DNA from: Lycorma delicatula | Taxonomy: Eukaryota; Arthropoda; Insecta; Hemiptera; Fulgoridae | Assembly: GCF_047948215.1 (NCBI RefSeq) | Contig: NC_134463.1 | Coordinates: 59,703,701 to 59,767,700 of the forward strand | Length of the DNA: 64,000 nucleotides | Direction: 5' to 3' | In this document: one piece after another, positions 23,366 through 35,205 of the stretch | Numbering within the stretch: position 1 is the stretch's first letter | Layout: each line of letters starts with the position of its first letter | Notes under the pieces: generated by a model | The model's database searches: none | Seen by the model: the letters and a program-made list of their open reading frames with translations, nothing else | What the model was told of the DNA's origin: nothing | Program-made: the position numbers and the translations under genes

Positions 23366-23485
23366 AATCGAATTTGGTATCAAGTCTGTTTAAAATGGTC
23401 GTCCTCTAATCATTACCTAGAAAGTTTGTCTGTAACAGTTTTTTGATTTGACCAACCCTTACGGCAAGGGATGACCAAAACAAAA
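23352..23485 (+). repeat. Family K repeat, partial copy
   Basis: Contains GTTTAAAATGGTCGTCCTC, GAAAGTTTGTCTGTAACAG and the hairpin motif CCAACCCTTACGGCAAGGGA. The same block recurs at about 23710-23810 and 25490-25565. It abuts the 5' truncation point of the LINE. Confidence 0.65.
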
Positions 23486-23499
23486 AAAACAAAAAAAAA

Positions 23500-23965
23500 A
23501 TACTATCGCTTTAACTATCTTATTAAGCAAAATATCGTATTCGTTTAAGGTTCCTACTATTCTTTGGATAGGGGTTAAAACAAAAAATAAAGTTTTTTTA
23601 AAAAGTAAAGTAATATTGTTTGTTATCATCAATCATTTTCCCACGGGGTGGAAAAAATTGGGTTTCGACGACAAAAAATGAATTTACCTTCCTTAATAAT
23701 AGGCAAAGTATCGAATCTGTTTAAAGTGGTCGTTATTCCTCTGAACATTACTTATTACGTTTGTCTGAAACAATTTTTGATATGACCAACCCTTACGGCA
23801 AGGGATAACCAAAATGTTGCTGGAATTGTAAGATGGGGTTTGTCGTATGCAAAATATCATTGTATTGAGTAAATAACTTTAAGGTAGAAATCCTTTTTGT
23901 CCCCAACTTAGCACCCTTGAATACCTTCGCCTTCCGGCGTGCCGAAAGGGATATTTTATTGTTTT
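23500..23965 (+). repeat. Family K repeat, fuller copy
   Basis: Modules in order: TTAAGCAAAATATCGTATTC, GGTTCCTACTATTCTTTG, CCCACGGGGTGGAAAA, GTTTCGACGACAAAAAATG, the CCCTTACGGCAAGGG hairpin, GTTGCTGGAATTGTAAGATG, AACTTTAAGGTAGAAATCC, and a terminal hairpin CCTTCCGGCGTGCCGAAAGG. There is no ORF. The order matches 25290-25765, so the two are copies of one non-coding element. Confidence 0.65.
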
Positions 23966-25289
23966 TTTCTTAAAATAAATGTTTTTATTGTTGCTCCAGA
24001 AGAGTCTGATTGAAATCCTTCTCATGCTTGATAAATTTTTAATGTTATAAAACTTATTTTTTTTATCAAAAAAAAAAATATATATATAATAGTGTTTGGG
24101 TGTGGTTACTTGAGATAAATAAATTCCATTATAATTGGATTTACCTTAAAAAACCTTTTTATTTTGTGAAGTCAGTGTGTTATGACACACAGTGTTGGTT
24201 TGTTTTTCCCTAGGTAAATTTCTTGAATATTATTTAGTCGTAGTAAATCAGTGGTTAGCGCCTCACCTTTTGTCAATGTTTATGTTTGCTAGAACACTTA
24301 GAAAGCATTCATGTGACACTTGCCTATGTTACCTAGTTACTTACAGGTTTAAATGATAAATTGTGTAATACCAGTGTTTGTATATTACGTTTGTGCGTAT
24401 CGGTTAGATCAACATTTTAAAGTTTTTGTTTATTTTTTGTTAAGATTAAATTTTGTTTACCGGGTGATAACGTTTTGTAATTAGAAAATCACGGTTGTTT
24501 TCTTTAGTACCTATTACGAAATCTTCAAGGTATGTAAATTGAAGCGTAGAAATTAATTTACTTAATGAGTTAGTTTGTTGCTAATTTTGCTTGTCTGGTA
24601 GTTGGGGTTTTCTATTATAAATTGATATGAAGAGGTAGTACATCCGGGGTTATTTTTGTCATAAACAATTATTTGGTTTTATTTTATATAGTGGGTTTAA
24701 TTTTTGTTTAATCATGGAGAACAAGGTATAAAAAAATAATTCAACAGATTTGATTAATTCAGTAACGGTTCCCTATTTAAGTAGATAATTTATTTGTTAT
24801 TATAAGGGTGATTTGATTGAAAAAACCTTTCTGTGTGAACATTATCGTTTCTTAAATTAATAATATGATCTTGGAAGGTTTTATGTTGGTTTGCTTCTGT
24901 TACGGTGAAATTTTTATTACCTAGGAAAACCAAAGTTTAAGAAAAATAGAACACAATTTAAACTTAAAAAAATTTCAATATTTTCCTAAATCTTTCTTTG
25001 ACCTTTCTGTGGAAGCTTCGCTATCCAATGGCAATTTTTAGGTAGATTTCATAAGAAATATACCTATTGTAATGGGTACCATGATTCGACTTCGGAAAAT
25101 TTCGACATATGTTCGCATTTCACTTCCCCCAGACCCCAAAACTACCGTCAGTTCAAAGGTTTATATATGTACATTTGCGCCAATCTCTTTCAAATTGATA
25201 CATAAAATATAACGACCCAGAATCTCGGTCGAGTTCGTTAGTGGGCAAAATCGGATCATGGGGGTGGAAATTGAGGTTTTCGGAAAAAC
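23966..25289. other. AT-rich stretch without recognised genes
   Basis: No supportable gene. A less AT-rich part at 25010-25290 precedes the next K copy and may be the start of that element; it has no counterpart before the K copy at 23500. Confidence 0.4.
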
Positions 25290-25765
25290 AAAATATCGCT
25301 GTAATTTTCTGATTAAGAAAAATATTGAATTCATTTAAAGTTCCTACTATTCTTTGAATAAGGGCCTAAAACTTATTTAAGTAAAGCTTTTTGATATCAG
25401 CAACCATTACCCCAGAGAGAGGAGAAAATGGGGTTTCGAAGACAAAAAAAAATCATACCTCCCTTAATAGGCACAGTATCGCATCGCTTTCAAGTGCTCG
25501 TTAGTCCTCTAAATATTACCTAAAACTATTTTGGATATGACCAACCCTTACGGCAAGGGATGACTAAAATGTTGCTGGAATTGTAAGATGAGGCTTGTCG
25601 TATGCTAAACATGTGAAACTATTTCACATACAACCATTGCAGTATGGAGTAAATTTTAAGTTTTTCTTAACTTTAAGGTGGAAATCTCTTTTATATCCTA
25701 CTTAGCACCGGTGAAATCTACCTCCGCCTTCCGGCGTGCGGAAAGGGATTTTTTTTAATCTTATT
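25290..25765 (+). repeat. Family K repeat, copy 3
   Basis: Same modules as 23500-23965, including GTTCCTACTATTCTTTGAAT, GGGGTTTCGAAGACAAAA, CCAACCCTTACGGCAAGGGA, GTTGCTGGAATTGTAAGATG and the terminal CCTTCCGGCGTGCGGAAAGG. An extra ~40 bp follows GTCGTATGC here (ATGTGAAACTATTTCACAT forms a small palindrome near 25610). Confidence 0.65.
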
Positions 25766-25844
25766 AGAAGTTATCATTAATAAACCTGCACCTCTAAATA
25801 TAAATGATCTATACATAAAATCTTTTACTGTCAATCTCTGTCCC

Positions 25845-26720
25845 CTTGAAATTTTTATTTTATTTTCCCAGCGAATGTGACTGGAATAGTTATTTTAAAG
25901 GGGACATTAATGGTGATCATGTAAAAAATGAGGTATCGGGTTTTTTTTTTGAAAACTTACGTTTTATGATCCCCTATTCATTTGACCAAAAAAATATGTG
26001 TATATGTCTGTTTGTGTTTCGCAATGCTTGTTGGCCTTATATCTCAGGATTGACCGATTTTCTTAAAATTTGGCTCAAATATTGCTGTATATCCAGCTTT
26101 GATCTTTTTTTTCCAAATTCATATAAGGGGGGATTGATATCCTGAAAAAAAATTTCGAATTTAGTCAGAGTTATTCTAGAGAAAATTTTATAAAGCAATT
26201 TGTTACGTACGATGTTTTTATAGATAATCCAAAAAAAAAAATTCAATGAATCCAACTTCGCCTTTTAAAATTGAAATATATTCTTGTTCTTTTTCTCCAT
26301 CTCCGTTTGGTTAAGTTTTTGAAAGTTTATGCTTTATATATAGCGCTATCAAGAAATGTCTACAATTTAAACAAAATTATAGATCGGGCCTAAATGCAAA
26401 AAATGTTTTTGAAGATTTTTTTCTAATTTTTATCTTTATAGGATGGGTGTAAGATTTCTGAAAAAAAGAAAACATTTCTGAAGCACAATTTTTTAAGCTT
26501 TAACCTATGTATGAATGTTTTTAGAAAACCATTTCTTAAAATTTATTCTCCATCTATAAAAAAATATATATTCTGTTTTTTTTTGTTTTTTTTTTTTGGC
26601 TCTAACTTATTAATTTTTTTTGTTGTACTTTATCACTTAAAGGGATATTGCAATTAAGTTCGCTTTGGCCCCCAAATTATATTCCAGACCCATCATGAGA
26701 AACAATTTTTTTTCATTACT
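25845..26720 (+). repeat. Diverged T-like repeat
   Basis: GTGTATATGTCTGTTTGTG, CTTATATCTCAGGATTGACC and GATTTTCTTAAAATTTGG follow the order of the T and P families. The 99-codon plus-strand ORF here is AT-rich chance coding that overlaps an equally long minus-strand ORF, with no family motif. Confidence 0.35.
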
Positions 26721-27965
26721 TTTATAGAAGTAATATTTTTAAGGATTCTCTTGTAAATTAATTTTTTTAGGGGTTACTCTTCTAAATAATATTTCCCACA
26801 GTATAAGGAAATCCCTAAAATCAAAAATTTTCTTATTTGTAATTTGGGAATTTTGATGATTAAATTTTATTTTTATAATCAGGACTTTTGATTGGCGTAG
26901 TCGGGAACGTCCTGCAATATATGCCAGTTTTTTGTAAATAAAATTTACTAGAATTGAAATTGTTTTAAATCTTAATTTTAATTGTGAAAAGTGGATAAAT
27001 TCTATTTTCTTTTCAATTTGTTTGTTGACACACCGCACTTTATTGTAATTAGATTTATGAATCGTTACTGTAGAACACACGGGATTAAATTTACTCGAAT
27101 TTAAAACCTCAAATTATTTTTATTCTTTTGATAAAATACAAATAATTGATTTACTACAAAAGCCGTAATTATAGTAAAAATTCGGAATTGCGTCACAATT
27201 GATTTAATTTTTAGGTTTTACGGAAATACCAGGAATGATTAACAACAGTCATCACCAGTTTCTTTTTTTTATTTACCACAATAGGTTATGTTGGTATTTT
27301 TTTCTTTTTAATTCTAAACTTTTTTCTGGATTTTTTGAGTAATTGGAGTTTGAGTTTTCGGCATTACAATTTTTTTCGCGAAACGTATTGTTTATGTACG
27401 TATCAATTAATTAGTGATATTAATAGAACCGTTTTATACTTTTACTTAATAGATTGGTATAGTTATATAACTTGTCCACGTAACCACATTTACCTGGATT
27501 TTTTCTGATGATAAATTTTCAGTTGTAAAAAATGTTTTTACGAAACTTACGATTTTTTTGAATCTTAGTATGAATTTAGTTCATTCAAGAGAAAGTTACA
27601 AAAAACAAGGCCTAATTCAGCTCAGTTTTTTCTTAAATCTTTACCATTTCTTTATATAGGAAAAAAAATTTTTATCAGCTGTATTTACTTTTGTATAAAA
27701 ATTAATTTTTAAAAAAGTTTTTCTTCGAGTTGTTAAAGAGATATGGAATCAAAATTGTTTCTGCTTCTATAAAAAACAATTTTTTTTCTGTTTTCTTCAT
27801 TTTTTGTACAATTTCTCATTTATGTTTAGTCTTAATACTAGCATATTGGAATTGTACGAGAAGTTAAATTTTCATACTTTTTTTTTACATTAAGAATTAA
27901 GTATTTGTAAATTTTTTCTATCAGTTTAAAAAAAAAAAAAACGTTTAATTATTTTTTTTACAAGA
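26721..27965. other. AT-rich stretch without recognised genes
   Basis: A 113-codon minus-strand ORF at 26739-27080 is open but consists of K/N/I/F-rich residues with no motif. I do not call it a gene. Confidence 0.4.
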
Positions 27966-28387
27966 GACCGGATTATATACACCATAAAAAGCTTTTGAAA
28001 TATGAATGAAAAATGCCTAAAATATGCATAGAAAGTATCAAAATATGTAACTTTAAATAATAAAAACATAGTAATTTTTAGTTTATTTCAAAATCAGCGA
28101 ACAATTAGTAAGTAGTTGAATAAAATATCGATAAATTCAATAATTAACAATTATTTAACATTTTGTTACTTTTGTAAACAGTCAGAGGTACTGTTCCGCG
28201 GCTGCTAAGAGCCGTGCGGCTAATAGGTTTGGCCGGCTACAACTAAGATTTAATATATTAACAAGGGACCATACCGAAAAATATTGAAAATATAGCGAAA
28301 ATACACATCGTCACTAGATTTTAAGGAAAATATGCAATAACCGGTGAGAATGGGCTTAATATGCAAATGCATATAATCCGGTCTTTA
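27966..28387. mobile_element. Short non-autonomous DNA transposon (MITE)
   Basis: The ends are AGACCGGATTATAT on the left and ATATAATCCGGTCT on the right, exact reverse complements of 14 bp. Subterminal regions also mirror each other loosely through ATATGCATAG-type runs. The centre has a GC-rich patch (TCCGCGGCTGCTAAGAGCCG). It is ~422 bp and has no ORF. The superfamily and target-site duplication are not clear. Confidence 0.7.
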
Positions 28388-30110
28388 ATTACGACATTTA
28401 TAGTGGAAAGGGGTTAGAAAATACATAGGAAATTGATTTACTTTTCTTGTTTAAATTTTAACTTTTAATTGTAAATACAGAAAATATATGTTTAAAAAAC
28501 AAGAATGTATAACATAACTTGTTACTTAATTTCCTATCTCTAATGTATTTTACATTGCTAAAATGGATATATTGAAGTTTTAAGCGCATATGTATTTGTT
28601 TGTATATCTTATATTAGATTAATAAATTATGTGTAGGCGCAATTTTAAATAACTAGGCCGCTGCGATGGCGTGCATGTCTTTATGCATTGCATAATCAAG
28701 TACCGTAATTACAACAATGAACTTACTTTGGTTGGCTATAAATAATATTACTTTAGTAATATTTATTAATTAAAATAAATAAAGTAGTATATATATGTAT
28801 ATCTGTCTGCTGTAAGTATATTTAAAAAAAAAATCATTTTTTTAAAAGTTACTTTAAAATTGTCTGGTGTTCTGCATTGTAGAATACAATAAGTCTCGTG
28901 GTTATAGAACCCTTTTGTTGTTTATAAATTAGAAAGAAAATCTGTTTTACTTTCCTGTTGTAATAAAATACAATCAGTATTGTTATTGTGTCAAAAATTA
29001 CCTACTGAGATTTAGACCCGTAGAACGTGAAACTCCTTGCAAAAATTTGTGTTTTTTTATTTGTGTAAAATATGTTTTCGGGTTGCTAAATTAGAGTTTT
29101 TGAAAAACATTTAAAAGGGTAGAAAAGTTAATGAATTTCAGCTTTTAAATTGAGTTTACATAAAGATTTAGTAAAATTACTTCAATTTGTGAGGTAATGT
29201 AAATAAATTTTTGAAGGTGTGGGGAAAATAGAATAGTAGCGAGTATGGAATGTTTTTATTCCTTTATCAATAAGAATAATATTTGCGGGTTTTTAAACAG
29301 TCTTTTCACAAAAAGATTCAAACAGTTTGAAAAAAGTTTTCAATTTTTCAACGCAAATTTGTTTTCATTGAAAAAATTTCAAACGGTTTTTCACCGATAA
29401 TGGTTTTTACTAATTCAGTTGTGATGTAATAGTTTATTATTACTATTATACAGGGGCGAAGCTGGGAAAGATGTGCAACTCGATGCGCTTTTTTCTTGTT
29501 TAATTTTTTTTTGAACAAAGCAATTTTCTTCTTAAAACTAGCATGGCGAATAAACTTTCGCTTAAAGCAGTTGGTAATATGATGCGGCGGCTCCCAGCTG
29601 TTTCAAGTTTTATTATTTACTTTCAACTGTAATATAATAGTCTATAAAAATACGCTTACATTTTACTTTAAAATTTTCAAATTCTGAAAAAAATTATATG
29701 TTTACTTCGTAATTTAAAATGCGGTATCAATACACATAAAAGTATTACGCGATAATGAAACGTTCGTAAAATTATTAAATTTTGTTTTGAGATCAATAAG
29801 CGGGTACGTTTTAACATTAGAAAGTCTAATTTACCTAAACAGGCGCTTCAGATTTAACGTACATTACCGGAACAGAAAGAAGAGTACGTCGGATACGTTC
29901 AGAAACAACCACGCTAACTGTATCACACAAATGACGGGCTGGGTTTATACATCCCCTCATCTTCAGTGTGCTTCTAATGGATGTTATGTAAACATTTGAA
30001 TTTAAATTAGATGGAAGATATAAAAAAATTAAAACAGGGTCAGATGGAGAGAAAGAATGAGATAAATAGAAGGAATGATTATTTGAGTAAGTTATCTGAA
30101 GGACAGCTTT
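28388..30110. other. AT-rich stretch without recognised genes
   Basis: Mostly plain AT-rich DNA. At 29440-29640 a patch contains GGGGCGAAGCTGGGA and, inverted, TCCCAGCTG with TATAATAG on both sides, a possible small MITE. Opposed ORFs at 29787-30125 overlap each other and show no motif. Confidence 0.4.
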
Positions 30111-30190
30111 AGGGTTCTGGCCCACCGGGCTGATTTCGAAGTCAGAGTTCTAAGATTCAAATCCTAGTAAAGGTAGTTACTTTTATACGG
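30111..30190 (+). mobile_element. SINE family S copy 3, left half
   Basis: tRNA-like head and B box (AAGATTCAAATCCTAGTAA), then AGTTACTTTTATACGG, where the SINE stops. The expected next bases (ATTTGAATACTAG) appear 206 bp later at 30397, so something is inserted in or joined into the SINE. Confidence 0.75.
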
Positions 30191-30339
30191 GTAGGAGGGG
30201 ATGATGGATCGTGTGCAACCTTACATCTGTAGAAGTATACAATCCTAAAACTGATTCTTGGTATATGCTTTCATCTTCAATGAGTATTGGGCGGAGTTAT
30301 GCTGGTGTAGCTATTATTGATAAACCTGCAACCATGTGA
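30191..30339 (+). pseudogene. Kelch-repeat C-terminus of a KLHL-type protein, frameshifted
   Basis: Translation gives VGGDDGSC, then after a 2-base shift (GC at 30215-30216) NLTSVEVYNPKTDSWYML, SSSMSIGRSYAGVAIIDKP and ATM with a stop at 30337-30339. This is the last blade of a Kelch beta-propeller: the double Gly after the beta strand, the Tyr, the Trp six residues on, and the closing GRSYAGV. In KLHL2/3 and ring-canal-type proteins this same stretch ends the protein; they are substrate adaptors for cullin-3 ubiquitin ligases. It is the only host-like coding sequence in the window. The frameshift, the absence of other Kelch blades or BTB/BACK sequence nearby, and the SINE halves on both sides argue for a displaced pseudogene fragment. 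A real terminal exon with an assembly error cannot be ruled out. Confidence 0.75.
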
Positions 30340-30396
30340 ATTTTAATGAGACTGACTTATTCAAATTATTTATTGTCGTATACGTCAATCATCATT

Positions 30397-30558
30397 ATTT
30401 GAATACTAGATCGTGGATACGGGTGTTCTTTGGCGGCTGGGTTTCAATTAACCATACATTTCATGAATGGTCGACCTGAAACTGTACAAGACTTCTTCAT
30501 TTACATTCATAATTATCATCCTCTGAAGTAATATCTTAAGGCTAAACGGAAAAATGAA
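30397..30558 (+). mobile_element. SINE family S copy 3, right half
   Basis: It resumes at ATTTGAATACTAGATCGTGG and runs through GGGTTTCAATTAACCATAC, GGTCGACCTGAAACTG and GTAATATCTTAAGGCTAAAC to an A-rich end. Together with 30111-30190 it makes a complete family S SINE. Confidence 0.8.
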
Positions 30559-30859
30559 AGAGAGCTTTAAGATTCTGTCGAGCAGTGAGTACACACGCCA
30601 TCCGTAATTCCATATAACGAGACATCTTAATCAGAATCGGAATAGCTTATTACTAATCGACAATTATCGTTGGCCGAGTCAAATTATGCGTAATAAAAAA
30701 GGTCTAAGTCAGAACATCCTCAAAGTTTACCAAAGAAAACCCTCATTCATATTCGGAATCGTTTGATAATTTCTTTAAGTAGATAAACCCCCTCCAATAT
30801 TTAACTGAAGACTTTATCTCTTAAAGTGGTATAAGGCCTTATACCTCAAAAGTGAACGA

Positions 30860-31560
30860 AGGCCGTTTGAAATGTTCTCGGCCTGACAAAAAAACGCAAG
30901 ATTTTTCAGAAATCTTTATTTATCAACGTAGTCGCCTTGAAATTCATACAATTAACAACTTTCCAAATTTTTAATACCCTCATTATTAAAAATTTGGAAA
31001 TTTGTAGATTTAACCGAAATTCAAAATTTCCAAATTGAAAATTTAGTAAGCGATTTTCAAACTCTGCAAAATAAGCAGTTGTCTCAACTTACCCTCATCG
31101 TTTAAAGTAAATCTTCGTCCAGCGAGCCATTTTTTCAGTTTCAGGAAGAAGAAATAATTGATGGGAGCCAAAGGCAGCGAATACAGCGCTTTTCAAAGCA
31201 CTCGAAGCGTGTCATGGGATTTTGCAGAAACAACCTGAGGGATGTGTGTAGGCACCATTATACGGGTGAAAGAGCACTTAGATTTTTCAGCTGTGATCCT
31301 TTAGCTTGAATGGCACCCTTAAGTCGGTTAAGTAGTGAAGCGTAATACTCCCGAGTGATGGTCCCTGCCTTTTTCCAGGTAGTCTACACCATAGATTCCC
31401 AAACAAGACCATAGTCAGACCTTTCCTACAGATGGACCGTTTTTGCTTTCTTGCGCAATTTCACCTGCTCTCACCCCTATTTGGACTGCTGTTTGGTCTC
31501 TGACGTGTAATGGTAAATCCATGGTTTATCTACTGTTATAAAACGAGAACAAACTCAGCA
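30860..31560 (-). mobile_element. Decayed mariner transposase, C-terminal part
   Basis: From 31560 the minus strand reads FITVDKPWIYHYTSETKQQS (first catalytic Asp block), KKAKTV, then after a frame change TTWKKAGTITREYYASLLNR, which matches the LEKGKTIT-YYA segment of mariners. RLKGAIQAKGSQLKN follows. The terminus reads LESC, EFQGDYVDK and a stop near 30918, corresponding to the usual GDYVEK end. Blocks for the second and third Asp are too eroded to read. It has at least six stops or frameshifts. The 5' part is cut off by P-type sequence at 31565. CTCGGCCTGAC near 30880 may belong to a TIR. Confidence 0.8.
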
Positions 31561-31564
31561 GAAT

Positions 31565-31760
31565 TGCATTTAAATAAGTTAGATTTCGACGAAATTCTGT
31601 ATAGAAATTCTTATATGTGGTATAGATTTGCTGGTAAAATTTTGAGCTCATTATCTCCACGGGGTAGGGTAGATAGTTTTTTGGGATCAATTTTCTCAAA
31701 TTTTTTCAAACATAACCCAACTTTAACCTCAGTACATGCGTGGTACTTATTTTAGCCATT
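31565..31760 (+). repeat. Family P fragment
   Basis: GATTTCGACGAAATTCTGTA, ATTATCTCCACGGGGTAGGG, GGGATCAATTTTCTCAAA and CATAACCCAACTTTAACCTC match the left arm of P (compare 47290-47420). It is only an internal piece of that arm. Confidence 0.5.
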
Positions 31761-31801
31761 AAAAAAAATAACGTCTTCAAATTCTCCTTCTCCCCCAAAA
31801 A

Positions 31802-32149
31802 AGATATATCATAAGTGGTACTTACTTTCATTGGTTGCGGAATTATAGCCAAATAAAATTTTAATTGATGAAATATTTGAATCTTACAAGGGAAAGCACA
31901 TCGGTTCGAATCAGACTTCATCTCTTTTTTTTTTTACCTTTTTTTTAATTTAAATTTATTGATTTATTAATAATTATTAACCATTGATTGTAAAAAAAAA
32001 TTACGATAAATAATTCAATAATAACAATTAAAAGTAATATATATCAGAAGTTATTAATGAAATGAAATTTTATGTACTTTTTATATATAAAAAAAAAGAT
32101 GTATTATTTAATAGGCGTACAAGGAAATCATGTAGTGTCTACATCAGAT
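31802..32149 (-). repeat. Family X repeat, copy 3 (truncated)
   Basis: Reverse-oriented: GATATATCATAAGTGGTACT, TTGGTTGCGGAATTATAGCC, then CATCGGTTCGAATCAGACTT and finally GGCGTACAAGGAAATCATGT and CTACATCAGATTTTT. It lacks the half with the GTACGTAC tract and the GGATATTTCCG module, so roughly half the element is gone. Confidence 0.7.
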
Positions 32150-32925
32150 TTTTTATAATCGAATCCTTGAACCATGTAAAAAGATTTTAATACCTTTTTT
32201 GAGTGCAAAGGAATAATAGTTTTCTGTATTTGGTGTATATGATGTGCGTGCTTGATGCTTAAAATACACGCACATTCATATTTGAATCTGTTTTTATTTT
32301 AAAAATAAAATTATAAATAAAATATATTATAAAATTATAAATAAAATGAATTAAACGTTTTTGTATCAAAATTATGATATTTTAATTATAAAATTTAATT
32401 ATAAAATTATCAAAATTAATATATTTTATTACTAAAATTATCATGTTTTATTAATTAACAACAATAATAGTTTATTATTTTTATTATTTCTTAAAGTGTG
32501 GATGAAAATATATATTTATAAACCTACATTAATCTTTTTTTCATTCTTTTATTACTACGGTATTGACGGTTATTATTTTCACGTAATTTTGTATTTATTT
32601 ACTTACTGTTTTTTCTAAATGTTTGTAATTACGGCACGTAGATAAGGTGAATCTTTTGCCAGATACTTTCCCTTGTATTATTTTCTTTCACGTAGAATTT
32701 TTTTTAAATTTTATATCTATATGTACACGAGTACAATATTATTCTTAGTTTGCTTAATCGGTATTTTTCTTATATTATTGTTATACTTTTTCTTTAATCG
32801 TAAAATACTTTATTAAAAAAATTATATTGTTTATTTATTTACAGTTTATTTTAATTTTTTTTTTCGAATATGTAATATTCTTTATGTATTAAATAGACAG
32901 AATCGTTCAGTAAATTCTGATCTTT
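32150..32925. other. AT-rich stretch without recognised genes
   Basis: Very AT-rich with short ATAAAATTATAAATAAA duplications near 32305-32420. No gene. Confidence 0.4.
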
Positions 32926-32936
32926 ATTGTTATAAT

Positions 32937-33057
32937 AAACAAATTGTTGGGGATGTAGGATGTAGAGGGTATACTGAAATGAAACGACTAGCACTAGATA
33001 GGGAATCTTGGAGAGCTGCATCAAACCAGTCAAATGACTGAAGACAAAAAAAAAAAA
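32937..33057 (+). mobile_element. Severely 5'-truncated LINE insertion with TSD
   Basis: Encodes an intact ORF end, GDVGCRGYTEMKRLALDRES then WRAASNQSND and a stop at 33039-33041, four bases of 3' UTR and a poly(A) run. It is flanked by the perfect 11-bp duplication ATTGTTATAAT (32926-32936 and 33058-33068). The C-terminus is the same as that of the minus-strand LINE at 22331-23365. Only ~120 bp were integrated, a typical abortive target-primed reverse transcription product. The intact frame and perfect duplication suggest it is young. Confidence 0.9.
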
Positions 33058-33068
33058 ATTGTTATAAT

Positions 33069-34517
33069 TCGTGAAAGATCCTTCAAATTGCCTTATTATT
33101 CTCTTTACAGCATTTAAAAAAAAAATAATTTTATTGCGTAGTTGTTTAAATACTCACAAAATTTATTAGGTTTCAGAAAATCATGTTCTGAATTTTTTTT
33201 TTAAAGATTTAAAGGAGGAACGAAAAATTCTCCGTATTTCGAAGAGCCTTAGTTCAACCATTCTCTTTACGCTGTTCCTTCGCATTCATTATTTATTATT
33301 TTTTCTGTTATGTTATCTTTGCATATCATTTTTTTGTATTGGATTGTACAGGATAGCGTAACCTAGATGGCATTTAGCAGCACTTCGGATAGCTTGAAGT
33401 TATGATCAATAGTATTAACATTATTTGCTACTGTGAATTATTTTTATCAAGATGTAGATTTTTGGCCTTTGAATTTCTTGTGGATGGCTTTGTGTTTATG
33501 CACGGTTCTTTTCCCGAAGAGGCGGAAAATATTACAATACATATGTTCTAAAAGTAAAAGTAAAGAAAAAATTCAATGAACATTGGTCCTTTACGCTTGT
33601 TTATCAAACTATATTCCGCGAAAACGTTTTCCCTGATTTTTGTTCCAAGAAGAATTATTTTTAATTGATATTGTTTTTTTTTTTTTTTAATATATTTTCC
33701 AATACTGAAATGATTGTTTCGTTTTAAAATGATAATGCAGTATTTTCTGCCAAATTTCGGTCTGTTTTGTTTTTAATAAATGTATAAATTTTAAACCTTT
33801 CGACGTTATTCTCAGAATTAAATTCTCTAGAAAATTTTTGGAAATCTTTTATTTGTTATTTACTTTTAATCTATTATACATTTTTATACATTTAATAAAA
33901 AAAGAAATGTGTTTTACACACAAATTTTTTGTTTTTTAAAATAATTTTTTCAACAATTAGTTGTTTTGGGTCTTTTTTTTCAAAATTATTGCACGAGACA
34001 TTCTATATATAATAATTTACGTCGGCGATGAAGAAACAATCAACTTGTTACATCTATTATAAATGACAGGGTATTGATATCTACCATAATCCCGGACGCA
34101 CTTATTTAATCTGTATATTTTCTATCTTGATGTTAGACAAGAAAAATGGCATATCTTACGATTAACATCAATCAAAATTACGTTTTTACAAATAGACATC
34201 AATCCGAAGATATTAGCATAACATAGATTTAAAATCTCAGTTTGTTAACGGTTAACATAAAATATGATTACGTTACTCTGATAGATTAATAATCATCAGA
34301 GACAAAATCATTTTACAAATGCTGTCTACAATAAATCAACACCACTTATCAGTTTTTTAACAGTAATTGATCGTACAAAATTAAATAAAATTAATAATAA
34401 ACGTTAATGTAAAACATATGTAATTTTAAATATTAAAATTAAATAAAAAAAAAAGAATATTTGAAGGAAACTTAATATAAGGAAACACGCTTAAGGAAAC
34501 ACAATATAATTAAAAAA
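33069..34517. other. AT-rich stretch, family Q trace
   Basis: No gene. At 33570-33770 there is a diverged Q segment (TTTTCCCTGATTTTTGTTCC, AATACTGAAATGATTGTTTC). Confidence 0.4.
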
Positions 34518-35205
34518 ATTGATGTAAACACCACATGACTTCCTTCTACGCCTATTAAATTACATATATACTTTTTTTAAAAAAAAAGAAAAGTACATAA
34601 AATCTTATTTCATTAATAACTTTGATATTTTTTGATATATTTTTGTTGTTGTTATTATTGCATTATTATTTATCGTAAAGCTTTTTTTACAATCAGAGGT
34701 TAACAATTATTAATAAATCACTGTAATGTGATTATAAAAAAAAATTTAAAAAAGAGATGACATGTGATTCAAACTGATGTGAGACTCCTTGTAAGATCCA
34801 AATATTTTATTAATTAAAATTTTATTTGGCTGTAACTGTGGAACCAATGAAAATAAATACCACTTAAAATATATCGTTGAAAATCACACGGTGAGAAATT
34901 ATTACTGCAATTAAGAAAAAATCTAAATCCAAATTTTTTTTTTGATTTTCACATTTTTTGGATACTTTGGTCCAATCGGTTGCAATCAAAAGGGGAGGTG
35001 CGCAACAGATGTTACAACAGTCCTAAATGAAAATTTTCAACATCCTACGGGTAATCCTTTTTGAGTTATGCGAGTTACATACAGACACACGTACGTACAG
35101 AGGTTACGCCGAAACCAATCAAAATGGATTCAAGAATGGTCAAAATGGATATTTCCGTTGAAATCTGAAAACCGAAATTTTTCGCGATCACAATACTTCC
35201 TTTAC
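34518..35205 (+). repeat. Family X repeat, copy 4
   Basis: It starts GATGTAAACACCACATGACT and includes the tRNA-like reverse B box, GGAACCAATGAAAATAAATA, CAATCAAAAGGGGAGGTGCG, ACACACGTACGTACAGAG and GGATATTTCCGTTGAAATC. It ends CACAATACTTCCTTTACGAA, so the last ~18 bp of the palindromic end are missing or mutated. Confidence 0.75.

Noticed and set aside
26739..27080. 113-codon minus-strand ORF as a gene
   Set aside because: AT-rich composition, no domain, no related copy, no splice or promoter context.
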